From the NCBI GenBank assembly GCA_021234535.1, contig CM037833.1, forward strand, positions 26,893,392 through 26,957,391: DNA of 64,000 nt. Reading direction: 5' to 3'. Source of the DNA: Stichopus chloronotus. Its lineage: Eukaryota > Echinodermata > Holothuroidea > Aspidochirotida > Stichopodidae. Position numbers and translations under genes: made by a program. This document shows positions 1 to 11,125 of the stretch, in pieces; the stretch's first letter is position 1; each line of letters starts with the position of its first letter. The notes beneath the pieces were generated by a model. That model did not search any database. It saw only the letters and a list, made by a program, of their open reading frames with translations, and was not told the origin of the DNA.

Positions 1-634
1 AAGCTTTTCACATTTTAATCTTGATTTTTGATCTCCACTAACAACAGAAGACTACTTGCATGCAATGAGATACACCTACATAGTGTGTATGAAATCTCTA
101 CACCAACCTACAATGGAATTTCACTAAAAAACATTTTAATATGTCAAAAACATGCAAGTTATCAGCTTTGAATAACTCTCTGATCTGTATTTCTTGCGAT
201 CTGAGATAATTGTTGGGGGAAAACCATGTCATCAGGGAGCTTTTGGCCCCTACCGTCACCTTCTTGAGGTATTTTGATTACAAGGTTTTAATTATGTGAC
301 CCAAGTTGACACCAAATGACCTTTAATCTCACCAAAAACATCATGGTCTCGTGTTCCATAAGGTACACACACTTGCTTAATGTGCAAGTTCTGGGGCGAC
401 ATATTGTGTTTAGAAACTTTTCAATATATGACCCTTATTGAGTCCAAATGACCTTTGTCCTCCACTAAAAACGATTTCTAGTACTCAAAAAGCTTCACTA
501 ACACACTAATTATGAGATCTGTACAAGTTTCAAAAAGTGAGATCTCATGTTCACAAAATTTTCATCAACTGACACACTGCGGGCCCCAAATGATCTTTGA
601 TATAAAAAAAACCAATACGCTTCTTGTACTTTAA
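1..634. repeat. Diverged tandem repeat array 1, left part
   Basis: Successive diverged copies of a unit of roughly 160-170 bp. Each contains words close to AAATGACCTTTGATCTCCACC (20 or fewer bases conserved at a time), then 'ACCAAAAAC', a 'GATCTGTACAAG'-like word and 'TTGAGATAT...TTACAAGGTTTTCAC'. Cores are visible near 312, 449 and 590. The same family recurs at 981-1345 and 6280-7345. No coding potential seen. Confidence 0.7.
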
Positions 635-980
635 GGGAAATAGGGCATTCAGAGTACACCAACATGGCATACAGAGTAAATAGCTCTAACCATTGTTAAA
701 CCATTCAGTCTCATCAATAAACATCTGCAAAAGCTTCGCATGTCCTCAAAACATTATGCATGTGATGACTAACGGAAAATGCATCATTTGAATTTTGAGA
801 AGTTTGGATGAACAAATTATTGTTCAGCAACAAATAACTGAATTTCTATCTGTGAGACACTTCTTTCTTGAAAAGAAGGCCACTATCCTTACTTATTTTC
901 AATAATCTATCATTCTATATCTACAAACACTGGTTTAAAATATATGATTGTTTCCTGTCAGACAAATGCCTTATTTCCCT
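635..980. mobile_element. TTAA-flanked MITE, family 1 (copy 1)
   Basis: Terminal inverted repeats GGGAAATAGGGCATT (left) and AATGCCTTATTTCCCT (right) bounded by TTAA at 631-634 and 981-984. The interior is the reverse complement of the interior of the element at 18053-18404, sharing words such as AACTGAATTTCTATCTGTGA. A TTAA target is characteristic of piggyBac-like (and some other) transposases. No transposase ORF is present, so it is non-autonomous. It splits repeat array 1. Confidence 0.75.
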
Positions 981-1345
981 TTAATACAGTTCATCCACTT
1001 ATCAAATGTGAGACCTGTAAGCTCTACCAAAAGCAATACAGGTTTCTTGTTCTCACTGAGGTTCTCACCCACATACCAAATATCAATTCTGTAAAATTTT
1101 CTCATTGTGAGATACAGTATTGTGCTTACACGTTTTTTACTTTTCGACCCCTCTCGACCCCAAATGACCTGTGACATCTACAATATTAGAAACAACACGC
1201 TACTAACACTTAATATGATACACCAAGATACCAAATATGAAATCTGGACAAGCTGTCACACTTGAGATACTGTATCACAATTACAAGATGGGTATCACAA
1301 ACAAATTGTATAGATACACACACACACCCACACAAGTTGACACTA
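981..1345. repeat. Diverged tandem repeat array 1, right part
   Basis: Continuation of the array split by the MITE: 'GAGACCTGTAAGCTCTACC', 'CTCACTGAGGTTCTCACCCA' and 'CCCCAAATGACCTGTGACAT' follow the same order of words as in the left part. Confidence 0.6.
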
Positions 1346-1524
1346 CACAAGGAGTGAGGACTTCCATGTATTTTGCTTGCTTTGTTGTTGCTTCCTGAGC
1401 ACCTTATGTAATACACTCCATATCGTGTTTTCCGAGAACATGAGAAATGTGCAGAAATTCTCCTCTGAGGACCTGAAATTCTGTTGTTCACATCCTCGGA
1501 AAGAGCTACATTTACAAAGACACC

Positions 1525-1571
1525 CATACATACATACATACATACATACATACATACATACATACATACAT
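1525..1571. repeat. (CATA)n microsatellite
   Basis: About twelve uninterrupted CATA units in the distal part of the Ig-receptor locus. The short Met/Tyr/Val/Cys ORFs across it are artefacts of the repeat. Confidence 0.95.
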
Positions 1572-1625
1572 GCACATGATTACAAGAGTACAACTTGTCC
1601 AAACAAACAACTAATCATTACTTAC

Positions 1626-1675
1626 CAGGTAAAAATAAAAGAGCAATATAAGGAGCAGGAAAATCATACAAACAG
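1626..1675 (-). CDS. Transmembrane exon of the Ig receptor
   Basis: A 50-nt minus-strand exon between a TTTTCAG acceptor and a CTG|GTAAGT donor. Entered in phase 1 it encodes A-VCMIFLLLILLFYFYL, an uninterrupted hydrophobic stretch of about 17 residues typical of a single-pass membrane helix. It leaves in phase 0. The phase matches the upstream 51-nt exon. A downstream cytoplasmic exon must start in phase 0; none could be recognised between here and position 1. Confidence 0.6.
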
Positions 1676-2288
1676 CTGAAAATCAGAAATGTAAAATGTA
1701 ATTACATAGTTATGCAATAATTGAAACCATCAGGTATACAAGTAGTACAGTACTTCTAATGTTATGGTAACTTTAAAGATGATGGTAAGCACCAGCTAAT
1801 ATAAGCATATTTTCCATGTTTCAGAGCATATAAACTCATAGCAACTGATTTATGATTTACTTGCTAATGATTCTTTTGGTGTCTTCAGAGAACCTGTAAA
1901 TTCAAATGTTTTCAGACAAAACTTCCATGAACCCCAAGTGGATATCATATACCGTATGTCAATTAAAATTGTTAAAAGTAGAACAATGGTTGAATAAAAA
2001 CTTGCTAACATACTAATTGACTCTAGTTCTTCTGCAGCTTTTCCTTGACACTTATATGACTCTATGTGAACTGAAGTTTGCCAGATATTGCCAGATTAGT
2101 GGATGAACTGTTAATCAAAAACCAATGTGAGATGGAAAAAGCAATGTGCTAGATTGCTGCTTCACCGATAAAGAATGCAGTAAACAATATTTACAGAGAC
2201 TGCTAGTTGAGAAAGCATTGGCAGTGCAGTAAACATTGTGAAATCAAATATTAAATTGAAATTTTATTTTTATGATTAGCATTTAAAA

Positions 2289-2348
2289 TGGCAAAGTTGA
2301 TGGCAAAGTTGCTGGCAAAGTTGCTGGCAAAGTTGCTGGCAAAGTTGC
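2289..2348 (+). repeat. 12-bp tandem repeat, five copies
   Basis: Five consecutive copies of TGGCAAAGTTGC (the first ends in GA). It lies in the intron between the membrane and linker exons. No coding role is apparent. Confidence 0.9.
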
Positions 2349-2899
2349 AAAGGATTAAAAGGGAAATAATGAAAACATTTATAATGTTCAGTTTGACCAA
2401 TTCAAGATAAAATATTTCTAAAATAAATCAATTCAGTTCCCTGTTTGCCCAGGAAGTACATTCCCCCTCCCAAATTGTTACCAAGCAATCAACCTATTAT
2501 TTGTATTTTCACTGAGGTTAATAGTAAAACACTGCCCATGCATACTCTACGCTTATTTGTCTGCTTCATGTCAGGGTTTGATGTGCAAGTAAGATGAACT
2601 GTATGTAGCTGTAACTGAATGCAGAAATACATGTCATAACCAAACTACAGTCTCAGCCAGAGTAATGGTTATTTTCATTTAAACATCTACTGTACACTGA
2701 CATCTGGTCTTGAAGAACAGGTAATCAAGCGCAGATCTCACTGTGGCGTGAACCCACAGGTAGCGATTTGTAATATGGGTATGTGGAAAACTGAAGAATG
2801 TCTCCATATGGACCTTCAAAGATTTCCAGCACAATCTACACTTTTACCAACCTAAATGATTCATGTGTTGCACTTCAGTCTTTACATGATCCAACTTAC

Positions 2900-2950
2900 C
2901 AGAAAATCCAATAAAAAAAGAGTCAAAAGGGTCACTAGAGTTGTCGCTAC
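2900..2950 (-). CDS. Short extracellular linker exon of the Ig receptor
   Basis: 51 nt, phase 1 in and phase 1 out, between a TTTTTAG acceptor and a CTG|GTAAGT donor. It encodes about 17 residues (SDNSSDPFDSFFIGFS with split glycines at both ends), Ser/Asp-rich as in juxtamembrane stalks. It sits between the C2-like Ig exon and the transmembrane exon and keeps the frame. Short exons can arise by chance, so the support comes mainly from matching phase and both splice sites. Confidence 0.5.
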
Positions 2951-3675
2951 CTAAAAATAACAAAAAAGTAACAATCAACAATTGGCATAAGAGAGTTAAA
3001 TATTATTGTAAAAAGTACCTGAAGATGAGTGTGTCTGTTGCTACAAAGACATAGTCAGTGTGATAGCGAAAACCTAACAGTTGAAGACACAACTTCAATA
3101 CAGGAATGTTTATGAAGAAACTCCTGCTAAGCTGATCAAAAGTGTTCCTTAGTTCAATTACAGTTGGCACAAATTTGCCCTTTTTTTCCCCCGTTATATA
3201 CTATGTCACCCCTGTACCCAGAATGAAGGTACAAGAGCTTTATTAAGTGATTAGAATCCACTCTGAAGATCATTGGACAGAGAGAGAGAGAATCATGAAT
3301 ATAAACCTGCAGCAGAATGCTATTACTTGTTTGACTGACTTGATTAATCTCTCCAATTCTACAAGTGAAACTTCTTCCTTCATCCATGATGATGTTCAAA
3401 AGACTACTGAGAAAGAACTAACAATCTTGCAACAAACGTACTGTTCACTAGATGGGAGATACTGTACTGTACAGTAAATTTTTTCTTTTGACTTTGAAAG
3501 TTTGAGGATCAGGCAGGGTACGTGGACTCGTTAAGGACCTTACACATGTTCTGCTAAATAAATTCATTGTTGAGTCAACGTGTGAACTATTCTGCTTTGC
3601 AGAAAAACTTGAGAACATATCATGTATGAAATATGTCAGAAATTTCATTAAACTTACAGTTCACTGAGATGCATG

Positions 3676-3925
3676 TTAAAGAGATTGCGTGTGTAGGCAA
3701 AAAGTAAAAACATTGAAATTTCATCTCCAAAATTTTGGTAAGGCTTTGAATTACACCATTCAGACAATCTGGGAAAAATAAATAGGTTTGAATTGGTTAA
3801 TTTTGCCACATGATTTCAAATTCTTCTAACATAACGACAGAAAGTGTAGAATACGATAATGAAGTGGTTGACAGTTTTCATTCAAATCAACGGTGTACTT
3901 CTTTGAGCAAGCCAATAGGAACTTA
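3676..3925. mobile_element. Partial copy of TTAA MITE family 3
   Basis: Starts at TTAA (3676-3679) followed by AGAGATTGCGTGTGTA. Up to about 3925 it is the diverged reverse complement of 40656-40891, sharing CTCCAAAATTTTGGTAAGGC and GACAGTTTTCATTCAAATCA. The other end is lost or too diverged to see. Confidence 0.7.
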
Positions 3926-4894
3926 TTCTCAGTGATACAAGCGTGTAACACTCTCCAGCCCTATTGAGATGTAATGTGCCTCTTAATGGCTGATCACTGT
4001 GTATGCACAGGAAATGATCATGGCCAGAGAGAGACAACAAACTACAGTAATCAAATGCACTGGAGCAGAAAATCTGTCTTCCCCGACCTGCCACTAGCAG
4101 GTCAGGAGGGAAGACTAGCTTATGGGAATTCCCTATCATGCACATTTCACAAACGATACAGGAACAAAGTCCCATGACGATATCACTTGCCGTTGTTGAA
4201 ATATTGTAACAACACTGCTGGTGACCATATTTTATGTACCACAGCAAAAACAAAGTGATGTATTTGTGACACTGAACAAAAAACTTATATGGCCAAGAGC
4301 ACTCTCTCTTGCTGTGAAGGAAAAAGAGAATAATTTTAATGCTAAGAAAGAAATGAGGAAATGCCACACTGGATGGAGGCAAGGGAGACAGCTGAACAGT
4401 GCTAGAAGAGGCAGACTAAAGAGAACTATATAGTGAATACATGAACGTTAGAGTTTTTATTAATTCCACATCAGTGGAGCACTTTTTGAAGAGAATTTGG
4501 TACATAAAGTGTAAACTATAAATAGTCCTACCTGTACCTGTATGTATGTATCTATGGATGAAGTATTGTATTCTGGATGGTTTAAAGGTACGTTGCTTTG
4601 TGCAAGCTGAGAACCTCAAGTCAACAATGTCAGTCCATTATAATAAAGTTCTGAACTGAGACTTTTATACCCCTTCCTACAAATTTTGGATTGTCAAATT
4701 TTCATTACAAACCCATTCAGTGAGTCACAGAAATCGCACAAAATATGAGGATGACATTCAGCCATTTAGCTCAATGTCGATCTTCACTCAAATCCAGGCT
4801 TTGATATGTTTTGCTGATCCATCAATCTCAACTACTGTAGCATAGTAACATTGTCTTCATTTTTGTGTTGGGAAAATTCTCTTTACAGACTTAC

Positions 4895-5236
4895 CAAATA
4901 CAATTAGCTCTATAGCAGACGCTGATGTAAATAAGAGTCCAAAACTCTCAGCAGCTCTGCACTCTAGCGAATATATCCCAGATGGCAGGTTGATTCCTGT
5001 TAGCTGTATGTCGAGTGACACATTGTATGTCCCATCATGGTTATCCAGCGTGGATGGGATGGTCTTCACGGAAATACCGTATGAGATAGGTGAGACAAAC
5101 ACCAATTCCAGAGGAACGGCAGGTCTGATGTGGTCCATGGTACACTTAAAAGAGACTTTACCATTAGGACTACGGACTACAACACGCTCTTGGTCAGCTA
5201 GAACATTAACCACTGGATACTCAGGGACAGGTAGTA
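4895..5236 (-). CDS. C2-like immunoglobulin domain exon
   Basis: 342 nt (114 codons), phase 1-1, acceptor TTTATTTCAG and donor TTTG|GTAAGT. The translation has the Ig pattern: VSFKC for the first cysteine strand, then DNHDGTYNVSLDIQLTGI and a YSLECRAAES strand giving the second cysteine, ending in ELIVFG. The central tryptophan is replaced (LELVFVS). Intron phase and length are typical of one Ig domain per exon. It follows the V-like Ig exon and precedes the linker exon. The reading frame is intact throughout. Confidence 0.75.
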
Positions 5237-5680
5237 CTGAAATAAACATATAGGATAAATCTATATCAATATCACTTTAATGGATAATATTACAACAGTA
5301 TGTATTCAACTCACAAACATGTACAATTTGTACATGAAGAGTAATACGAGACTTTGCTGTATAAATTTCATATTCAGGTTGTACAGTTTACAATAATACC
5401 AATGACACTAAGAAGTTACAGTAAATGGATAAATTAAAACAGATCTACACCCACATGTATACCAATTTACTGAGCCGATTGAGGTCATGGACTTTTCCTC
5501 ACGTAATCAGGGATATCCCCACACTGTTGATGATGTCCCCAGTTAAGTGGTCTTTAATCTTGCATGTATCCTTGATTCACGCCAGAAGCGGAATTGCATG
5601 TGTTTTTTACACAAACACATACACACACATACACATGTATAGATCCACATAGTCAGTAATCAGAATCAGTAATTTATTTG

Positions 5681-5835
5681 TTTGTTTGTTCGTTCATCTG
5701 TCCGTCCGTCCATCTGTCTGACTGCTCATTCGTTCGTTCGTTCGTTGATTGATTGATTCATTTGTTTATTTATTTATTCATTCATTCATTCATCCATTCA
5801 TTCATTCATTCATTCATTCATTCATGCATACATGC
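5681..5835. repeat. Compound tetranucleotide microsatellite
   Basis: TTTG, TCCG, TTCG, TGAT, TTTA and TTCA tetranucleotide runs follow one another for about 150 bp in an intron of the Ig receptor. Confidence 0.9.
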
Positions 5836-6279
5836 ATGCATTCATTTATGTTTTTAAGGTTGTTTCCTCTGTTTATTGGTTCTCAACCATAAAGTACAGT
5901 ACATATGCAAGCTTTCTCTGTGTAACATTAGATAAGTGATGTGTCCTGTCACCAATCAAGATATATACATGTACTGTAACAAATACTATGCACAATGACA
6001 TCTTTTGATTTTTGTTGTGGCTGCAGAGGCATCATGAACTCACCGTGTACACCACCAGACTAAGTCCAGACCTCCTGTCTTGATATTTCACGGAGACATT
6101 AAACAGAAATTGATTATTGATAACCTAAATGGCATTCATTGGATGCACAGTACAGGTAAGAGGCTTTAGCACTCAGTATGCAAGCTTCAGTGCAAGCTTC
6201 CCTTCTTGAAATGTCGTGTCTACTGTACAAGGAGCACTACCGTATCTGACCTCTGCTGACTGTAAATGACATTCACCTA

Positions 6280-7345
6280 GATGCCAAAAACAAGAAGGTT
6301 TTTGTACTCAATGTAGTACGCATGATACTTATTTAAGCTACCTGTGATTACAGGGTTTTCACACTTTGACCCCTGTCAAATCTAAATGACCTTTACTCTC
6401 CACCAAAAAACAACTATGCATTTTGTATAAACCACGACATATGTGAGATCAGCCTAAGACTTCCTTCTTGAGATACCCATCTTTACAAGGTTTCCACAAC
6501 TTGGTCCCTATTGAAACAAATGAATATTGACAAACACCAAAAAAAAAAAGAAAAAAGGGAATGGTACTTAATATGGTATAACTACATATAGAATATGAGA
6601 TCTGTCCAAGTTGTCCTTCTTGAGATATCATGTTTACATGATTTTCACAATTTGACCCTTGCAGACCACAAATGGCCTTTGACCACTTCAAAAAGCTATA
6701 GAGCTAATTTGTACTCACTGTGGTTCACGTATATTCACAAATAAGGTCTTTACACACATCCCAATTGCACCTGGGCTGTTAAACCCAAACCACCAAAAAC
6801 ACTTGGTTTGTACTCAATGTGGTTTGTACTCAAAGTGGTACACCTAGAAAACAAAGCAGGACATCTGTCCAAGGTTTCCTCTTTGAGTTATCATGTTTAC
6901 ATGGTTTTGAAAATTTGAAATTGTTGACTCCAAATAACCTTTGATCTCCACCAAAAATTAGATATTTTTGTGCTCAGTGTACAGTAGTAGACCATCTGTC
7001 CAAGCTTCCCTTCCTGAGATATGATGTTCACAAAGTTTTCACAACAGATTGAACAGAATCCACATTGACCCAAAAGAACTTTGAAGTCCACCAAAAGCAG
7101 TACTGCATTGCTGTAATCAATGTTGTACATCTGCATACTAAAGATGAGATCTGTCCAGAATTCCCTCCTTGAGACAGTGTGTTTAAAAAGTTTTCCCACT
7201 TTGATTGAAGTTGCAGCCCAAAACTCCCAAATGACCTTTAATATCCACAAATAACAATACGGTAATTACACTGAATGCAGTTCACCTACATACCATACAT
7301 CAGGAGATCTGTCCAAAGTTCTCTCCTTGAGATATATGGTGCTTA
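6280..7345. repeat. Diverged tandem repeat array 2 (same family as 1-1345)
   Basis: Six or seven diverged copies of the ~160-170 bp unit. Recurring order: 'TACTCAATGTGGTA', 'GAGATCTGTCCAAG', 'TCCTTGAGATAT', 'TTTTCACAATTTGACCC', 'AAATGACCTTTGAYCTCCACC'. Cores lie near 6389, 6669, 6937, 7079 and 7230. It sits in the intron between the two Ig exons. No coding sequence recognised. Confidence 0.75.
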
Positions 7346-7826
7346 CAAGGTAGACATTGATAAGAACATGTATGCACAAACATGGTGAGCAAATGCACAC
7401 ACGAACAAACACACATGTACACTGGTTACAAATTTTATGATAACTGAAACCAAAACTCACTTCTGTCTTGAAAACTATTATTACAAGTAATTGTCTGTTA
7501 CATGCAGGTTCCTCACTGTAATAGGCATGACACTGGTCATGACTGGTATGTAAAACTGAATATGAAGCTTCTTGGATTACTTCATATTTAAGTATGCATT
7601 GCTTATTGCCACAAGTTAATACAGGCCCACCGATACCTACAGTACAGTATCCTATACTTTTTAGCTTTTCTCACACAAGGCTGGTAAAATCAGCCAGCAA
7701 AATTTGACAGTGGGTAAAATGTGTATTTAAGAGGCTTGTGTTATCTCAGAGGCATTCAGACTTAATTCATACTGTACACTTAATTTCACACAGTATTTAC
7801 TTCATGTTACCAACCAAAGTACTCAC

Positions 7827-8127
7827 CATATACCTTGACAGGAACGTCATAGTGAGAAACTTCACCATTTTTAAGAATTCTCACGGTGTAGTTCTTTTCG
7901 TGGTTCAAAGTTACATTTTTGATGACTAACGAACCATTTGGAAACATAGAGTACTTTCCATTCTGTGACTCTGGACCACGAATTTCTGAATCTTCCAGAT
8001 AGATGAATGGAGCTGTTGATTCTAGATCAGTGTCTGTTTTGAGCCAAAATAGAAAAATCTCCAAAGTCACAAGGTACGACACCTTCATGACCAACTCTCA
8101 GGTATACATCCTCATCGCAGAAGCTCC
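7827..8127 (-). CDS. V-like immunoglobulin domain exon, frameshifted
   Basis: 301-nt minus-strand exon between a CCCCTCACTTCTAG acceptor and a TATG|GTGAGT donor, both phase 1. The first half reads DEDVYLRVGHEGVVPCDF (first cysteine). The second half, in another frame, reads FWLKTDTDLES, GKYSMFPNGSLVIKNVTL, NYTVRIL and PVKVYG, i.e. the core tryptophan and strands D to G of a V-type domain. 301 is not a multiple of three: one surplus T in the T5 run (8053-8057 on the plus strand) breaks the frame. The usual Y-x-C is NYTV here, so the second canonical cysteine is absent. The call rests on both frames fitting one Ig domain; either a pseudogene or a sequence error. Confidence 0.65.
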
Positions 8128-10400
8128 CTAGAAGTGAGGGGAAATAAAGTTCCATTAGTTGGCAATACTCAATAGCCAAATGGCAGAAACCAACTACTAC
8201 AGATGTTTTACATGATGTGCAGAAATGAGAACAACATGCACCCAATGTTTTCTTAAGTACAAGAACATTAGGATCACAAACAATGATCACAAAGATCAAG
8301 TTATTACACCATACAGGCACGGATCCTGGATTTGGATTTGGAGTAAGGTGCACATGCACCATTGCCCAAAGACTGACAAGCAAGGGCAAAAGGCGCAAAT
8401 CCGCAGCTGGGACTTAGGGGTGCTGATGCAAGAAAATTGAATTTGAAATACACTTATGATGTGATTAGTTTCACACCATTTGGTAAGTATATTTTCCACA
8501 TTTTCTAATTAACCATTGTTGGTCATCATTAAAAGAGGGGCATGTACTGGTGCACTGCCACCTGAATTCATGCCTGCTGTAAGCATACAGCGAAAAAACA
8601 AAACAAAACAAAAAAAAAACAGCTCACATCATCATAAGAGGCTAAAACATCATCTCTCAAGTCTAATTCTGCCCTTTACTGTATCTTTGTGGCAGAACTG
8701 CCCTTGCTACTGTAGACTGAACTGTGGAGGAGTGAGAGTGTTGTTTCCCGCCATGCATGCATGCACACAGTGCATAGACTCCATCCATGGATGCATACTG
8801 TACTGTACATACATGTATGCATACATAAAATCCTGCACTGGTGAAGTAGATCAATGTTGGCCTTCATACATATGTATTCACACATACTGTATATACTGTA
8901 CCTAAGTGCACATATATGTATGTGAACATACCTGTACAAAATATGAGCCATCAAGACTTCAGATATGCATACAAAATTTGTAAGAACATTATCAACAAGG
9001 TTGTACAGTTATGATATTGGTTTAAGACAATGACTACTGTACATCATCAGTGCATTTTCACTACAGTATTCGTAATGCCAATTAAGTTACTGCATTTTCC
9101 ATGTATACATTTTGTACATATTACATTATCCAAAGCTTTTCTGTTTTTGATAATTTTCTATATATATATCCATGTAAGGCCAAATTACAATACTTTTGGA
9201 TAATTCCATACATCATTGACTATTAGTAAATTTGTCACTTCATCCTTGGTTGTTGGTGTACAGAACAGTACAGCTGTATCCGTGATCTTAATTTGCTATG
9301 TTGAACACTTTATTATAGGACTTTGTAACAATATGCATTTAATTTACTACATTGCAGTATGTTGGCAACACTTGAAAGTCCCTGAATTTAAGATACAGTA
9401 TGTATTGGAGTTTTCATAATTTGAACTCTATTGACCCCAATAGACTACAGACATTCATACAGTAGGTTTGATGCACTCCTCATGCTAGTGCTACGTTTAC
9501 CAGCTATACTGTATAACGTTAGGAAAGTCTTTCAAAAACTTGCCACCAGTACTTTCCTGATCACTAGTAGTACAGTAGTATGGTTATAGTACACTCAGAG
9601 AATCAACATCAAGACAGACTGAGAAAACAAAAGGCTTACATCACAAACCCACTGTATTTGTGTACAGGCAGTACAGTAGGTGCCAGTATGAACAGGCCAA
9701 GTGTTGGGAATGAATACTGTATAGCAACGTTGCACAGCACTGTAGCTGCAGATGGCAGAGCCATGAGGTCCTGCCACCCAGGAGTAGTACCTTCACCCAG
9801 CGAAGTTTCAGATAAATTTACATCTAAATGACCAGTACTACCATCAAAAAATGTACTAAATGTGACCGAAGAAACAGCCGTTTGTCGGAATCAGCACTAC
9901 CAGATTTAAGTTACTTTCCTAAAGGGTACTAAAGGTACATACACATACAGTAGCACTGTAGAGCACCCCAGTGGCACTACTACACCCTGATCCCTTCTGG
10001 GACATTGCCTTAATGGACCCCACTGGGGTATCATCCTGGTGCTAGCCTCTGGAGAGGGCCACACCAGAGGAAACCGGTTAACTTGCATTGAGGTTGGCAC
10101 TAAAATTTATCTAGATATAACCCTGATGTGTAGTGCCAGTCTTCAGTAACTGTGTGCTAGGTAATCAGAATATTGTGCTATAGCCTAAAATTATACGACA
10201 ATGTCTAATCAACATTGAGGTGAATAGTTTGCAAACAGAACTTTACAAATTTGACTTAGACGTAGATAAGGCACATCACTTATAAAGAGACCTCCATGCT
10301 TCAAAAGAAACACTACTCATGCAGAACAGTTGATTTTGCATAATACTCAAGAGTAATGTCAAGTTCAACTGTACATCTATTTGACATAATAGTACTACAC

Positions 10401-10470
10401 CTGCTGATCTCTGCAGGTTTAGTGAAATCACCAGAGCCAACACCATCAGTTGAAGAAACGATGTATCCAT
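10401..10470 (-). CDS. Signal-peptide exon of the Ig receptor
   Basis: 70 nt from an ATG with a strong context (A at -3, G at +4) to a GCAG|GTGTAG donor, phase 1. It encodes 23 residues: MDTS, a hydrophobic core FLQLMVLALVISLNL, and QRSA with a split glycine as likely cleavage region. The phase matches the V-like Ig exon at 8127. An in-frame ATG further upstream (10566) would place Phe-rich residues before the signal and is less likely. This start is the natural translation start of the receptor. Confidence 0.65.
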
Positions 10471-10479
10471 GATGTCTCT

Positions 10480-11125
10480 AGCACAGATAGGAAAAAAAAA
10501 AAATAAAGTAAAATTAAACAAGTAAAAAACATTCTTGCAGGTGAAAGAAGCTGTCAGATTAAACAAGCACAGTGACCAAGGTAAAGCTACAGTATACTGT
10601 AGTTAAATATTTAGTTAGGTTTATAGGGGCTGATCAGTTTAATGTTGACCTAGTGGCCCCCAACTTTCTTTTTTTTTGTGGGGGGGAGGTTTGGGGTAGT
10701 ATTTTTTAAGGATCCCCTTCAATTTGCTGTGATTGAAATGTGTAATAGCAGGAGAGAGTAGGCTATTCAGGTTTTCAACTTGTGGGTACATGTGCTCTCA
10801 ACTTCAACATAAAGCACAAAAAAGAATTTTGGATGCCGGGTGCATATTTAATTTCAATTATCAGTAATAAGTTGAGATCCACCGAATCAAGTGAAGATGT
10901 ACAGTATGCTGCTCAATTAGCTCAAAGATATAGGGCTGATTCTCCGGTACTGGAGAGATTCACAGTGGACAAATATATGGAGCACCTACTCAGCCTATTT
11001 AGGGTGGAAGTCTGTAGCTGATGTATTTTCATTGACCTCACCCAGCACAGAGATACATAAGATCACATTAGTATCATACTGCCCCAAGTATTTTTCTGAG
11101 AGCCGATAATAGTTGAAAAATGGCC
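10480..11125. other. Gene-free stretch upstream of the Ig receptor
   Basis: Contains a poly-T/poly-A run near 10495 and 10668 and no recognised coding pattern. It should include the proximal promoter of the receptor, but no clear TATA box was identified. Confidence 0.4.

Larger units (their letters stand above)
1626..10470 (-). other. Gene model: Ig-superfamily transmembrane receptor (partial)
   Basis: Five minus-strand exons form one consistent gene: signal peptide (10470-10401), V-like Ig domain (8127-7827), C2-like Ig domain (5236-4895), 17-residue linker (2950-2900) and transmembrane helix (1675-1626). Every junction up to the membrane exon is phase 1, the usual arrangement for Ig-domain exons, and each has a good AG acceptor and GT donor. 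The product would be a type I membrane protein with two extracellular Ig domains and a short stalk. Cytoplasmic exons were not found and probably lie left of position 1. The V-like exon is frameshifted by one base, so the locus is either a recent pseudogene or carries a sequencing error. The ligand is unknown; a role as an immune or adhesion receptor is inference only. Confidence 0.65.

Noticed and set aside
1343..1602. Met-Tyr-Val-Cys repeat ORFs on the minus strand
   Set aside because: They are translations of the (CATA)n microsatellite.
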